From a virus: a stretch of DNA of 49,526 nucleotides. The stretch is from IMG/VR virus record IMGVR_UViG_3300035698_021806, positions 1-49,526 of that record. One strand, written 5' to 3'. The notes beneath the pieces are model-generated. The model did no database searches and was not told the DNA's origin. It saw nothing but the letters and a program-made list of their open reading frames with translations. Each line of letters starts with the position of its first letter. Position 1 is the first letter of the stretch. Of this stretch, positions 26,124 to 34,134 are shown piece after piece. The translations under genes were made by a program, and so were the position numbers.

Positions 26124-26797
26124 GCAGAATTTAATTTATTTGGCGTAAATGGACCATTGCGCCAATGTTGTGTAGTCACATGACCTTTGCGAACAAATTT
26201 AGCTGCATTATGATTATTAAAAGCAAAAGCATTCAAAGGGCGAACAACATATCCTTCTTGATCTCCACCACAAGCAGACACTCCAGTATAACAGGCTTGA
26301 ATTTCATCTTTTCGCCAAGGACCAATATAGAGTTCAGGAACATGGGCGATGCATAGATTGGGATCAGTAAATGTGTCTAAACGCTGTGTCCAATCTTTTA
26401 TTGAATCCCAATCTAAACAGATGTTATTTTGATCGTAGATAGCGAAAACCATAAAGAAAGCAGGTAAAGCATCATAATAAATACTGTGTTTAATTTGTAC
26501 ATTCTCACCCACGATTCTCCATCCTTCTGGAATTCGTCGAGCGATAAGCTGATCGCCATAAACTAATTGTTCTGTTATTCGGCGTATAATCCATTGAGTT
26601 GGATTGTGATATTGGCTGTCGAGACTACGGGCGTGTAAAGAGCCATCTGAATAAATTGTCGTATTTTCGCCGTCTATTTTTTCGGTGACAACAACAACTT
26701 CGTCTTCGAGATAATTAGTATTTTCTAACACTTTATCATCTCTACTTATTCCTTCGCTCCATGGAAGATGAAGCGTTTTTGGAAATTTATATTTCAT
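26120..26797 (-). CDS. RNA ligase family protein
   Basis: 225 residues, close in size to small Rnl2-type ligases. The nucleotidyltransferase motif I is EKIDGENT (residues ~39-46; Lys is the adenylated residue), followed by LHARSLDSQ (motif with Arg/Ser), WRIVGENVQIKHSIYYD (motif III-like) and EGYVVRP (motif IV, usually EGxVxR), and AAKFVRKGH (motif V, K-x-K/R). It seals nicked RNA, typically repairing tRNA cut by host anticodon nucleases. In this genome, which carries a tRNA cluster, that role is plausible. No kinase partner is fused, but a P-loop kinase gene lies at 28796. Confidence 0.8.
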   Translation of the reverse strand: MKYKFPKTLHLPWSEGISRDDKVLENTNYLEDEVVVVTEKIDGENTTIYSDGSLHARSLDSQYHNPTQWIIRRITEQLVYGDQLIARRIPEGWRIVGENVQIKHSIYYDALPAFFMVFAIYDQNNICLDWDSIKDWTQRLDTFTDPNLCIAHVPELYIGPWRKDEIQACYTGVSACGGDQEGYVVRPLNAFAFNNHNAAKFVRKGHVTTQHWRNGPFTPNKLNSA

Positions 26798-26852
26798 TTT
26801 TGGTGTTTCTCAGGACTTCCACGCCGAATATGGTGTTCAAAACAACCCTATC

Positions 26853-27095
26853 CTACTTTACCCTGTTTTCACTCTCTTGTAAAGAAAGCCAATCGGCAAA
26901 AACGAGTTTTCTGAACCTGCTCAAGGGAATTGAAGGTTGATTTAGTAGTTTTTCTACATCTTTCTTACCTTGACCAGTGGTGAGTTTTCTCCATGCGCGT
27001 CGGCGGGTATCTCGAATATAATCTTTGAAAACAGACCGCAAAGCGGCAGCCATGTCAACAATTGCTTGACGTTCGTTGCTTCTAGATTTAGACAT
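26853..27095 (-). CDS. small basic protein, 80 aa
   Basis: Arg/Lys-rich helical protein (MSKSRSNERQAIVDMAAALR, DTRRRAWRKLTTGQGKKDVEK). Its ATG is overlapped by the stop of the coiled-coil gene upstream (TAATG). Possibly nucleic acid-binding; unrecognised. Confidence 0.5.
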   Translation of the reverse strand: MSKSRSNERQAIVDMAAALRSVFKDYIRDTRRRAWRKLTTGQGKKDVEKLLNQPSIPLSRFRKLVFADWLSLQESENRVK

Positions 27096-27256
27096 TATCC
27101 AGTTGCTCGCATGTTAGGGTTTACAATGCTCATTAGAGTATTGACTTTATTCTCTAGTTCTTGAACTCTTGCTTCGAGATTTTGTGCCCCTTGTGGCCCA
27201 CGCATTTCTATTTCATGTTCCTGGAGTTGTTCTTTCCACTCTTGATAGTTTTTCAT
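27095..27256 (-). CDS. small coiled-coil protein, 53 aa
   Basis: Starts MKNYQEWKEQLQEHEIEM and continues into a Leu/Val heptad helix (ARVQELENKVNTLM). A GGAGG site precedes the ATG. Its first residues resemble the T4 internal-protein tag MKTYQEF even more than the others, but it lacks the Leu-Glu that would end the tag. It lies on the minus side of an 18-bp palindrome and overlaps the 80-aa gene by 1 nt. Confidence 0.6.
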   Translation of the reverse strand: MKNYQEWKEQLQEHEIEMRGPQGAQNLEARVQELENKVNTLMSIVNPNMRATG

Positions 27257-27264
27257 AACATCCT

Positions 27265-27308
27265 CCATAAAAGTATTTAGTTCTCAACACAACTAAATAC
27301 TTTTATGG
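27265..27308. promoter_or_regulatory. perfect 18-bp palindrome with divergent CTAAATAC boxes
   Basis: Arms 27265-27282 and 27291-27308 are perfect inverted repeats around an 8-nt centre. Each arm contains CTAAATAC followed by TTTTATGG, so each strand carries a TAAATA box; the plus arm ends within the start of the gene at 27305 and the minus arm precedes the gene at 27256. It could be a mirrored late promoter or an operator. Confidence 0.6.
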
Positions 27309-27673
27309 ATTTTCGTCAATTTATAGAAAATGATACCAACGACATTGTAAGAGAATGGTTGCGATCTATACGAGAACAATATCCAGGAGCAGATATAGAC
27401 GCATGGGCAACTATTAACAAGATAGAATTAGCCACTCTGAAAATTCCATCTGATGTGCAAGGAATAGGCAAAGGTACTGCTATTGTAAAATCACTTCAAG
27501 AAATATCCAAACAAAGTGGTCTTCCTATTGTAGTTCATCCTGAACCCGAGCCTCGCAAAAAAACTAAATTACTTGCTTTTTACCAAAGGTTGGGATTTTT
27601 ACCAAATAAGGGAAGGTATAAAGATTATACTCTTTCTTCCCCGTTTGCTTATACAATGTATTGGAAACCTTAA
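27305..27673 (+). CDS. tagged GNAT-like acetyltransferase
   Basis: 122 residues. N-terminal tag MDFRQFIEN, then a shortened GNAT core: IELATLKIPSDVQGIGKGTAIVKSLQEISKQ contains the acetyl-CoA P-loop (Q-x-x-G-x-G, GIGKGT, residues ~60-66), and LLAFYQRLGFLPNKGRYKDYTL is the usual AxxFYxxxGF strand. Acyl acceptor unknown. The start is inside the palindrome and the stop overlaps the converging gene at 27670-27673. If packaged, it would act on host targets at once after entry. Confidence 0.7.
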   Translation: MDFRQFIENDTNDIVREWLRSIREQYPGADIDAWATINKIELATLKIPSDVQGIGKGTAIVKSLQEISKQSGLPIVVHPEPEPRKKTKLLAFYQRLGFLPNKGRYKDYTLSSPFAYTMYWKP

Positions 27674-28458
27674 TACCAATGCATGGTATTGGCCATAGTT
27701 TCTATAATCTCATCTCTAGCTTGGTTTGGGGCGAAATACCAATCGGTGTCAGCTTCCATTAATTTCCAACTTTGAGATCCTCCGACATCTGCTTCAATGT
27801 TGTAATTAAACACTCGAATAATGCCGGTTTCTTTAGAAAACACAACATGAGTTTGATTTTCAAGGACTCGTCTTTGATGTGGAGCTTGCACTCCTTGCCC
27901 TCTCAAACTTAATCTGATAATGTAGCTGTTTTCATCTACTTTTCTAATACCATCAAAAATGAAAATTTGTCGAGCGTTACGACGAATCGCTCCTGCCATC
28001 GACACAACCAAATTTTCTAAATCTTCGTAGGTTTCAATTGCAGAGGGTTGAGATTGTTGGTCTAAGTATTTGACTTGTTCTAGGATTTCGTTGGCTACTT
28101 TAATTTCATTTCCGCCATATCCTGTGCGGTCAATTTGAAAAACCCGAACAGCAAACCATCTCGGATGTCCTTGTAAATCTATTCCTTGTCGTTCAATAAT
28201 TACATTAAGTCGAGTATTCATACTAACGCGTATTGATCCCGATCCACTTCCCCAGTGAACTTCATTCATAAATTTAAAATTTGGATTTTTAGGACCAATT
28301 GGAAAACGAGCAAGATATTCCATGGTTTCTTCTATATTGAACGGTTTGAGTGGTTCATCCTTTGAAGAATCATAGAGCGAAGGTGCAAAATCCTTGGCAA
28401 AACCAAAGATATCTCTTCCTTCATCCAACATCCAATGACGAAAACTAAGTTCAGGCAT
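27670..28458 (-). CDS. tagged protein, 262 aa (SFRHWMLDEG)
   Basis: MPELSFRHWMLDEG is a variant of the shared tag whose LDE-G matches the T4 prohead protease rule (Leu/Ile-x-Glu then Gly/Ala/Ser). The body is alpha/beta (VHWGSGSGSIRVSMNTRLNV, YIIRLSLRGQGVQ, WYFAPNQARDEII) with no recognised fold. It is divergent from 28486, with CTATATATCTAC just upstream of the ATG. Function unknown. Confidence 0.55.
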   Translation of the reverse strand: MPELSFRHWMLDEGRDIFGFAKDFAPSLYDSSKDEPLKPFNIEETMEYLARFPIGPKNPNFKFMNEVHWGSGSGSIRVSMNTRLNVIIERQGIDLQGHPRWFAVRVFQIDRTGYGGNEIKVANEILEQVKYLDQQSQPSAIETYEDLENLVVSMAGAIRRNARQIFIFDGIRKVDENSYIIRLSLRGQGVQAPHQRRVLENQTHVVFSKETGIIRVFNYNIEADVGGSQSWKLMEADTDWYFAPNQARDEIIETMANTMHWY

Positions 28459-28485
28459 GTAGATATATAGGATATCGGAGGCAAT

Positions 28486-28806
28486 ATGCTTAAAGGTTTT
28501 AAAGATTGGTTAGAAACAGCCCTGCCAATACAGACAGATCGTATCGAAGATGCAATATTAGGAATAGTAGCTGGTTCTGATCCTTCTCTCGATGCAGATG
28601 AAAGAGGGCATCTTTTACAACGAACCACAACAGAATTTAGTGCTGATATTTTAGATCGACTTCGTAATCTAGGTATTATTAAAAACATAGGTAATGGGGA
28701 TGCATCTCAATATCAAAATATTTTACAAGCTATCAATCATGGAATTTTGATAAAAGATCTAATTAACAAGGTGCGAGGAGTAGTTCCAGGCAATAATGAA
28801 ATTTAG
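28486..28806 (+). CDS. tagged protein, 106 aa (MLKGFKDWLET)
   Basis: Begins with the tag MLKGFKDWLET behind a GGAGG site, then a helical domain (DRIEDAILGIVAGSDPSLDADERGHLL). No family recognised. Its end overlaps the P-loop kinase gene, so it is in the same operon. Confidence 0.6.
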   Translation: MLKGFKDWLETALPIQTDRIEDAILGIVAGSDPSLDADERGHLLQRTTTEFSADILDRLRNLGIIKNIGNGDASQYQNILQAINHGILIKDLINKVRGVVPGNNEI

Positions 28807-29428
28807 ACAGTGGCTAGAATCAGACGATCCCCAGATTAGAAACAAGAAAATTCTTGTTTTGTTGCGAGGACTCCCAGGTAGTGGGAAAAGTTATACTGCC
28901 AAACAAACACTTAATCGTCTCGGCGGCGGTGAGGTTTATGGGCATATTTTTTCAATAGATGATGAGTTTATTCCAGATACAGTAAGAAAACGAAAGGGTG
29001 GAGTAGAGGTTGGTTCTAAAGAAGAAGATGTCGAATATAAAAAGAATTTTTCAATTGTACGCCGACCTGCTATGGTGAAAAAAATGGTCCAGCGATTCAA
29101 ACAAGCTGTAGATCAGGGAATAACACCAATTATTGTAGACAACACCAATATAGAAATTCCTCACATGCAAACTTTTGCAGATTATGCTGAAAAGCTAGGT
29201 TATGAAGTTCGCATTCAATATCCAGAATCGGATCATTGGAAACAACATAAAGATGCTCTGCGCACTAAAGATCCAGCAGCGATGAAAGCATTTGCACAAG
29301 CTCTTCGACAAGTGGGTAGACACAATGTCCCAGAAGATAAGTTAATTGATTTAATGAAAAGTTGGGATTATCAACCAAAAATGACCGACATCCTTGGTAG
29401 AGATCCTACTCCGATTCTAAAACAGTAA
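28796..29428 (+). CDS. tagged P-loop kinase (AAA_33/NEDD4-binding-like)
   Basis: 210 residues. Tag MKFRQWLESDD, then ILVLLRGLPGSGKSYTAKQ with Walker A GLPGSGKS at 25-32, FSIDDEFI (motif II-like D-x-[DE]), PIIVDNTN at ~120, and a Lid-like R-x(n)-H-N-V-P end. This is the polynucleotide-kinase / zeta-toxin-like P-loop kinase family seen in NEDD4-binding protein 2. Substrate could be a nucleic acid 5' end or a small metabolite. The tag suggests delivery with the genome; a kinase and the RNA ligase at 26120 would make an RNA repair pair. Confidence 0.7.
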   Translation: MKFRQWLESDDPQIRNKKILVLLRGLPGSGKSYTAKQTLNRLGGGEVYGHIFSIDDEFIPDTVRKRKGGVEVGSKEEDVEYKKNFSIVRRPAMVKKMVQRFKQAVDQGITPIIVDNTNIEIPHMQTFADYAEKLGYEVRIQYPESDHWKQHKDALRTKDPAAMKAFAQALRQVGRHNVPEDKLIDLMKSWDYQPKMTDILGRDPTPILKQ

Positions 29429-29600
29429 CATTCACACACCCAACACAAAGTCTCATTCTGTCTGTTGCAATAATACAAGGATTTCCTGCTTTCAACATTT
29501 TTATTTTCACCCCTTTGTACAATCCTACTTCTTCTAAAATATGATTTCCAACAGTTTCGATAAAAGCAAAACTTCCTTCTTTTAAATCATATAAGCTCAA
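29406..29600 (-). CDS. FeoA/SH3-like small protein, 64 aa
   Basis: The pattern MSLYDLKEGSFAFIET...LYKGVKIKMLKAGNPCIIATDRMRLCVG matches FeoA domains (a ~70-residue SH3-like fold of ferrous iron transport) in the LxxLxxG and GxxIxVL positions. TTG start; its TTG overlaps the stop of the UvsW-like gene (TTGA). A phage FeoA-like protein is unusual: it could bind metals or a Fe-dependent regulator. Cysteines at CVGC and CI may bind a metal. Confidence 0.45.
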   Translation of the reverse strand: MSLYDLKEGSFAFIETVGNHILEEVGLYKGVKIKMLKAGNPCIIATDRMRLCVGCVNVTVLESE

Positions 29601-31024
29601 AAGTCAATTTCCTCCTTCACTGTTATATCATGACCTTCAGTGGCTAAAATTTTAATTCTTTTCCTTGAATGGTCAAAAAGATAATCGTTTATTTCAAATA
29701 CAAAATCGTAATAGTTTAATTGTTTTTTGTCGTCCGCTATTCTTAACCCACGACCAATTCTTTGTATAATTTGGTGATCTGCCTGTCCTCCAGCCGCATT
29801 GATAACATTATTTGCTTTAACATTTATACCAGCGTTGAATATTTGTTGGGTCGCAATAGCAACTACTTTGGTTTTAGAACTCTTAAGTTGTTCGATTACA
29901 TATTTTCTAGTTTCAAGATTATCTTTACCTTGAACCCATAAAGAATCTGGAATTAATGAGTGAAGTGTGTCTCCATGAGCGATTCTATCCACCAAAATAA
30001 GTGTACGTCCTTTTAGTGTCTTGATAAGTCTTTTGACAATTTCATGAAAACTCCAATTTTCAGCAATGCCATTAGTTACTGCATCTAAGTAAATATCATA
30101 AGGAATTTGTGGTTCTCTTATTGGGTAGAAAATACATTTGCTTTCAGAAAGCATTCCACGTTTTTGTAATTTATTTGTTGTTAAAATTCCGCCTATAGAA
30201 GTAGAACGCATCAAAGGTCCAAAATAACCCTTCACAGAGAATTTTTGGGTGCGGTCTTTACCTCCAAATTTAAAAGGAGTGGCACTAACAGCCACTCGTA
30301 TAGAACAAGATTTCATTTTATTATAAAAATATTTGGGCTTCTTGCTCATATTTTCGTGGATTTCATCTACAATTAAAGCACGAATTTTTCCAAGTAATGG
30401 CTCTATTTTATGTAATGATTGAACAGTCGCACAAGTAAACATATTAGGATCGTGGAAACGATCATAAAGACGACCTATATTGTCAAATCCCCATTTTGAC
30501 ATTTCGGAATAATTTTGGTCGCATAAACTTTTTCGATTGGCTAGAATTAAAGTGGGACAATTTTGAGGAAGAGCTTTAAGAATAGCAATCATCACCGCAG
30601 TTTTTCCCGCTGATGTTGGTGCGCAAATTACTCCTCTTTTGTGTTTAAGTAGCGTGTTGGTCAGATCAACTTGATAATCATAAAGAGTAAGAGGATTTTC
30701 TCCTGATTGTAGCCATTGATTTAAATAATTTTCGTCAATGGTTTTGTGTCGAAAATCTGTTTTATCTTGGGAGTCTTTGATTCTGTAGCTGGCACCCCAA
30801 TGATTTAGAGCTGCTATAACTTCAGGCAAAAGACCAGTTAGAAAACGACCACTATCTTTTTTGTAGAATTCAGTAAAGCCATCCCACAACTTTTGTTTAT
30901 AAAGTCGGCTGTGAAAATAATTACGCTCCCTATGTCGCAAAGCTCTCCACAACTTATACCGAATTTCTTTGTCTCTGGTAGTGAGCCAAGAGTAACAATT
31001 TTCAACTTGAATTAATGCATCCAT
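29597..31024 (-). CDS. uvsW: UvsW-like SF2 recombination helicase
   Basis: 475 residues. Residues 1-105 resemble the N-terminal DNA-binding part of UvsW-like phage helicases; then Walker A APTSAGKT (135-142), DEIH motif II, SATPF motif III, IATQQIFNAGI (motif V) and HQIIQRIGRGLR (motif VI). T4 UvsW branch-migrates D-loops and R-loops, turning off origin-dependent replication. No nuclease domain is fused. It fits the T4-like recombination set in this window (recombinase, SSB, mediator candidate). Confidence 0.82.
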   Translation of the reverse strand: MDALIQVENCYSWLTTRDKEIRYKLWRALRHRERNYFHSRLYKQKLWDGFTEFYKKDSGRFLTGLLPEVIAALNHWGASYRIKDSQDKTDFRHKTIDENYLNQWLQSGENPLTLYDYQVDLTNTLLKHKRGVICAPTSAGKTAVMIAILKALPQNCPTLILANRKSLCDQNYSEMSKWGFDNIGRLYDRFHDPNMFTCATVQSLHKIEPLLGKIRALIVDEIHENMSKKPKYFYNKMKSCSIRVAVSATPFKFGGKDRTQKFSVKGYFGPLMRSTSIGGILTTNKLQKRGMLSESKCIFYPIREPQIPYDIYLDAVTNGIAENWSFHEIVKRLIKTLKGRTLILVDRIAHGDTLHSLIPDSLWVQGKDNLETRKYVIEQLKSSKTKVVAIATQQIFNAGINVKANNVINAAGGQADHQIIQRIGRGLRIADDKKQLNYYDFVFEINDYLFDHSRKRIKILATEGHDITVKEEIDF

Positions 31025-31104
31025 TAAATAATATTATACCAAAAAACTACCGTCTTGTTAAGAGTATATATCGGTAGAAAAGGTAGTTTATTCAAGGAAG
31101 AAGC

Positions 31105-31308
31105 GTGTTATTCACAACCAAGACTCGTGTGTATGTCTGGAATGGAGCAGGCTGTCCAGATGTGCTATATCCCAATAAAGAATACCGCATTACTGGTGGG
31201 TATTTTAACGACAACAAATTCTACTATACACTTGAGGGTGGTTATAAAACAACTGCGTCAGAGATTGACAAACAATTTGCTTTACAATCTACTAAAATTG
31301 GTGTATAA
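31105..31308 (+). CDS. small beta-rich protein, 67 aa
   Basis: GTG start with GGAAGAAGC upstream. The sequence (LFTTKTRVYVWNGAGCP, EYRITGGYFNDNKFYYTLEGG) suggests a beta-strand-rich fold. First gene of a compact series of small ORFs divergent from uvsW. Unknown. Confidence 0.5.
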   Translation: MLFTTKTRVYVWNGAGCPDVLYPNKEYRITGGYFNDNKFYYTLEGGYKTTASEIDKQFALQSTKIGV

Positions 31309-31315
31309 TGGGAAC

Positions 31316-31492
31316 ATGAGTAACAAAAATGATGATGGCGGATCGTTTCTATGGGCAGTTATCATTGCTTTGTGCCTTTTTTCCACCTGTACCATGTCAG
31401 ATCAAAATCAGAGTGATATTTCGTCTTTAGAAAGCGATGTCAAATCTTTAAAACATGAAGTCAAATCTTTGAAAACTGCATTGGAAAGATAA
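31316..31492 (+). CDS. small membrane-anchored coiled-coil protein, 58 aa
   Basis: N-terminal transmembrane segment (FLWAVIIALCLFSTC) with cytoplasmic MSNKNDDGG, followed by a 30-residue coiled coil (ISSLESDVKSLKHEVKSLKT). Cysteine at the end of the segment is not a clear lipobox. Role unknown, possibly a membrane-tethered regulator or spanin-like. Confidence 0.5.
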   Translation: MSNKNDDGGSFLWAVIIALCLFSTCTMSDQNQSDISSLESDVKSLKHEVKSLKTALER

Positions 31493-31523
31493 AGATAAAG
31501 AATGAGACTGAGCGATTATAAGG

Positions 31524-31640
31524 GTGCAAGCCAGAATAGCAGACGATAATCGTAAACTGGCATTGGGTTTGTTGATAAATGCCAGTATAGACCCCAATAA
31601 AGAAGTAAACATACAATTCAAGGCTGTTTGGCAGAAATAA
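31524..31640 (+). CDS. tiny ORF, 38 aa
   Basis: GTG start, product begins MQARIADDNRKLALGLL and ends VWQK. No ribosome binding site at the correct distance; a 15-codon ATG frame (31503) precedes it. Coding-like composition but weak evidence. Confidence 0.3.
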   Translation: MQARIADDNRKLALGLLINASIDPNKEVNIQFKAVWQK

Positions 31641-31643
31641 TCC

Positions 31644-31904
31644 ATGAGGGAAATGATGAATAAAGGAAAGAAAAAGTACAAATGTGTGGATTGTGGCGTC
31701 ACACGCTATGTTCATTGGATAGAGTTAAATCGAGCCGCAAGACCTCGTTGTTATGCTTGTGGCGGAAGTGTTGAACCAGCAAGCGAAAATGCTATTGAGA
31801 GCCTTGTTATGGCTAATCGCAATCTTATAGCTCGCGGAAAGAGGAAAGCCAGAAACAGCGCCAAGAGTGACCTAGATAACGTATGGACTTCCAAAGTTAT
31901 CTAG
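31644..31904 (+). CDS. zinc-ribbon protein, up to 86 aa
   Basis: CVDCG at ~14 and CYACG at ~36 form a zinc-ribbon of the two-CxxC type, followed by a basic region. The start may be ATG 31653 or 31656, which have a GAGGGA site at a better distance than the ATG at 31644. It overlaps the Nudix gene by 22 bp, so the two may be coupled. Confidence 0.6.
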   Translation: MREMMNKGKKKYKCVDCGVTRYVHWIELNRAARPRCYACGGSVEPASENAIESLVMANRNLIARGKRKARNSAKSDLDNVWTSKVI

Positions 31905-32323
31905 AAACAAAAAAGAATCAAGGAGCAGGAATTTTACCCATTGCTCGTACGGGACGAATGTTATTAGGGCTTCGGGCCGCTGGAGAAGATCAGGATACTT
32001 GGGCGATATGGGGTGGGACAATGGAAGGTAATGAAACCCCCCAAGAAGCAGCTTTACGAGAATTAGAAGAAGAAACCGGTTTTTCGGGCAAGATAAAACT
32101 TGTTCCATTCTATGTGAGCAAAGATATTGGCGAAGCGGTTGATGCTTTTCATCATTTTATTGGATTAGTAGATGAGGAATTTAAACCTCAAATCAATTTT
32201 GAACATAGTAAAGCAAAATGGCTTTCTTATGAAAATTTAAAAAAAATAAATCTTCATCCAAGTTTAAAAGATTCTTTAAAACGTAAAGAAATTAAAGAAT
32301 TTTGCATTAAACAATCTTTGTGA
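31883..32323 (+). CDS. tagged Nudix hydrolase
   Basis: 146 residues. N-terminal tag MDFQSYLET, then AGILPIARTGRMLLGLRA and the Nudix box GTMEGNETPQEAALRELEEE followed by TGF (residues 45-67), complete with G-x5-E-x7-R-E-L-x-E-E-x-G. Substrate unknown (nucleoside diphosphate derivative, cap, or damaged nucleotide). The tag suggests packaging; if so this Nudix enzyme would enter the host with the DNA. Confidence 0.8.
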   Translation: MDFQSYLETKKNQGAGILPIARTGRMLLGLRAAGEDQDTWAIWGGTMEGNETPQEAALRELEEETGFSGKIKLVPFYVSKDIGEAVDAFHHFIGLVDEEFKPQINFEHSKAKWLSYENLKKINLHPSLKDSLKRKEIKEFCIKQSL

Positions 32324-32330
32324 GCTTAAA

Positions 32331-32558
32331 ATGTTTCGTTACCTTCCTTATGTACTTGTAGGAGTATTGTCAATGCCTACATCCCTATATCTTTACAAGA
32401 CAATTCCCCCATTCCTTCCGGAACCAATTTTTTCTTTTGTGTGTACTTTTGTCGGCATAAGCATAACAGGTTTTTTGCTTTTCATACAATCCGCAGCAGT
32501 TGCTCATGTTCATGTTTTTGAAAATAAAGAAAACTTTAAAAGGAAAAAAAATGACTAG
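32331..32558 (+). CDS. small membrane protein, 75 aa
   Basis: Two hydrophobic segments (LPYVLVGVLSMPTSLYLY; FSFVCTFVGISITGFLLFI) and a basic C-terminal tail. It overlaps the next gene by 8 bp. No family recognised. Confidence 0.55.
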   Translation: MFRYLPYVLVGVLSMPTSLYLYKTIPPFLPEPIFSFVCTFVGISITGFLLFIQSAAVAHVHVFENKENFKRKKND

Positions 32559-32997
32559 TCGATATGTAAAAATTGCATGGGCGTTAATAGCCATTCAATG
32601 GATAATGGTTATCTGCGAAATGACTCATAAAGAAACCATATTACCCTTTCAGAATTGGTGGGATGGTGTTTATTGGAGCATCTTTATTACAGCAATAATC
32701 TTTCTGTTGCGTGATTATAGAAGAATTATTGGTGTCGTCAAACTAAAACACGAATACGATTTTCAAGAGATGTCAGAAAATCAATTGTGTTGTATATTTA
32801 AATGCATTCATTGCGGAGACACAACGCCTGTACCCGCAGAATTACTGAAGAAAACACCTGGAAAACTTGCCAAATGTCCTTCTGGAGCAAAAGTAAGTTT
32901 AAGAGAACGAATAACAGGAATTTATAATTGTTATATTGGAAAAGATGTAATATCGCCCGCCGATCAAATTTACGACGCAAGAAGAAATATTTTTTGA
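32551..32997 (+). CDS. two-TM protein with zinc-finger-like domain
   Basis: 148 residues from the ATG with an AGGAAAA site. Two TM segments (IAWALIAIQWIMVICEM; GVYWSIFITAIIFLLR) followed by a cytoplasmic part with CIFKCIHCGD and AKCPSG, a possible zinc knuckle. An earlier in-frame start exists but lies within the upstream gene without ribosome binding site. Confidence 0.55.
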   Translation: MTSRYVKIAWALIAIQWIMVICEMTHKETILPFQNWWDGVYWSIFITAIIFLLRDYRRIIGVVKLKHEYDFQEMSENQLCCIFKCIHCGDTTPVPAELLKKTPGKLAKCPSGAKVSLRERITGIYNCYIGKDVISPADQIYDARRNIF

Positions 32998-33004
32998 GTA
33001 AATA

Positions 33005-33484
33005 ATGGATCATTCATTTCATTTGTGGTCGTATTGTGAATTAAGAAACTCTCGAAGAATATTTCTATTTTCTTTGTTCTTTCTGTTTTACGATATTCGA
33101 GAATATCAACCCAATTTCAGAAAAATAAAAGTTGGATGGAACAAAAGAACTGTTTGGTTTCCTTATACAATTTTTGTAATAAATAGAATTACTGGATCTC
33201 TTTATGTTTGTTTCTCAGAAGAAACAATACACTGGAGATTTTCAAAAGTTTATCACTATAGCTCTCTTGTTAGTCAAATTGGAGGAATGAGAATATGTTT
33301 GGGTTACCAACCAAAATTCTGGTGGTCAACAAATAATATAATAAGTCATTTTTGGTGGACTTCTTTTTCAAATCAATATGAATCATCTAAATCTCCTTAT
33401 CGCACAATAAACCGTATGAAAATCAAAAAACCTCTTTCTCTTTGGAACTTTTTATTTTTGTGCGCATTTAAACCTTATGTATAA
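33005..33484 (+). CDS. divergent fifth member of the E2-like family
   Basis: 159 residues. Aligns in block order with the four paralogs downstream: VWFPYTIFVI (cf. AFPYVQYYLV), VYHYSSLVSQIGGMRICLGY (cf. FLPNIFRTGNTCMPF), FWWTSFSNQ (cf. FWQSSFF) and LSLWNF at the end. The GG-M-R-I-C-L core resembles the active-site Cys region of ubiquitin E2s (G-x-[IV]-C-L), but the E2 catalytic Asn position holds Ser. N-terminal residues differ and contain a hydrophobic segment. Function unknown. Confidence 0.55.
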   Translation: MDHSFHLWSYCELRNSRRIFLFSLFFLFYDIREYQPNFRKIKVGWNKRTVWFPYTIFVINRITGSLYVCFSEETIHWRFSKVYHYSSLVSQIGGMRICLGYQPKFWWSTNNIISHFWWTSFSNQYESSKSPYRTINRMKIKKPLSLWNFLFLCAFKPYV

Positions 33485-33501
33485 AAAATATTGGATTGAC
33501 G

Positions 33502-34134
33502 ATGAATAAACCACACATTTTGGCACAACGTAAATTGAGAAAAGTATTTGAAGGAGAACTCAGCAAATGGGGACGCGATAACTGCTGGAATAGTCAGTTC
33601 AACATTTCTATTACAGAATCTCAACCTGTAATACGCACAATTAAAATAATATACAAAAAATTTGCCCCGGTCGTAAACTTTTTAAGTTTCAATGGCAATT
33701 GTGTTAAAACTGTTATTGAAAAAAGAACGCTTGCTTTTCCCTATGTGCAATATTATTTGGTGTCAGAAGGCGCAAGAACTATGCCTTTAATAACATGGTC
33801 TTACACGCCGCTTTCATCTTCTGAGGATAAAATATCTATTCCTTTTCTTCCCAACATATTTCGCACTGGAAACACTTGTATGCCTTTTGTTCCAGCAGTT
33901 GACGGAGCAAAAGAAGTATGTGCTAAATTTTGGCAGTCATCATTTTTTGTTAACCCCGCAGATGATTGGGAATATAAACGACGTTTGCCGAAGTCTCCAT
34001 TGAAATCATTTGTAAATTGGGAAAAGATGACAAAAAGATGCAAATCACCTAGCTTCATGTGTGAATTATTAGAAAAAATAGACATGAAGCAAAAGTTTCA
34101 AAAAAGAACCATATGGGAACTTGGGAATGGATGA
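33502..34134 (+). CDS. E2-like protein 1 (Asn-x7-Cys family)
   Basis: 210 residues. Opens with ILAQRKLRKVFEG, then FPYVQYY (80-86), and IPFLPNIFRTGNTCMPF (113-129) in which Asn118 and Cys126 are separated by seven residues, exactly as in E2 enzymes (HPNIxxxGxxC). Ends with FWQSSFF and SPLKSFVNWEKM, also conserved in the paralogs. The gene overlaps the next by 8 bp. Prokaryotic E2 (PRTRC-B-like) folds are the best guess; conjugation activity has not been shown for this family and is inferred. Confidence 0.6.
   Translation: MNKPHILAQRKLRKVFEGELSKWGRDNCWNSQFNISITESQPVIRTIKIIYKKFAPVVNFLSFNGNCVKTVIEKRTLAFPYVQYYLVSEGARTMPLITWSYTPLSSSEDKISIPFLPNIFRTGNTCMPFVPAVDGAKEVCAKFWQSSFFVNPADDWEYKRRLPKSPLKSFVNWEKMTKRCKSPSFMCELLEKIDMKQKFQKRTIWELGNG

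Noticed and set aside
31316-31492. Lipoprotein (spanin-type) call
   Set aside because: The Cys after the hydrophobic segment has Thr at -1 and does not fit a lipobox; described as a membrane anchor instead.
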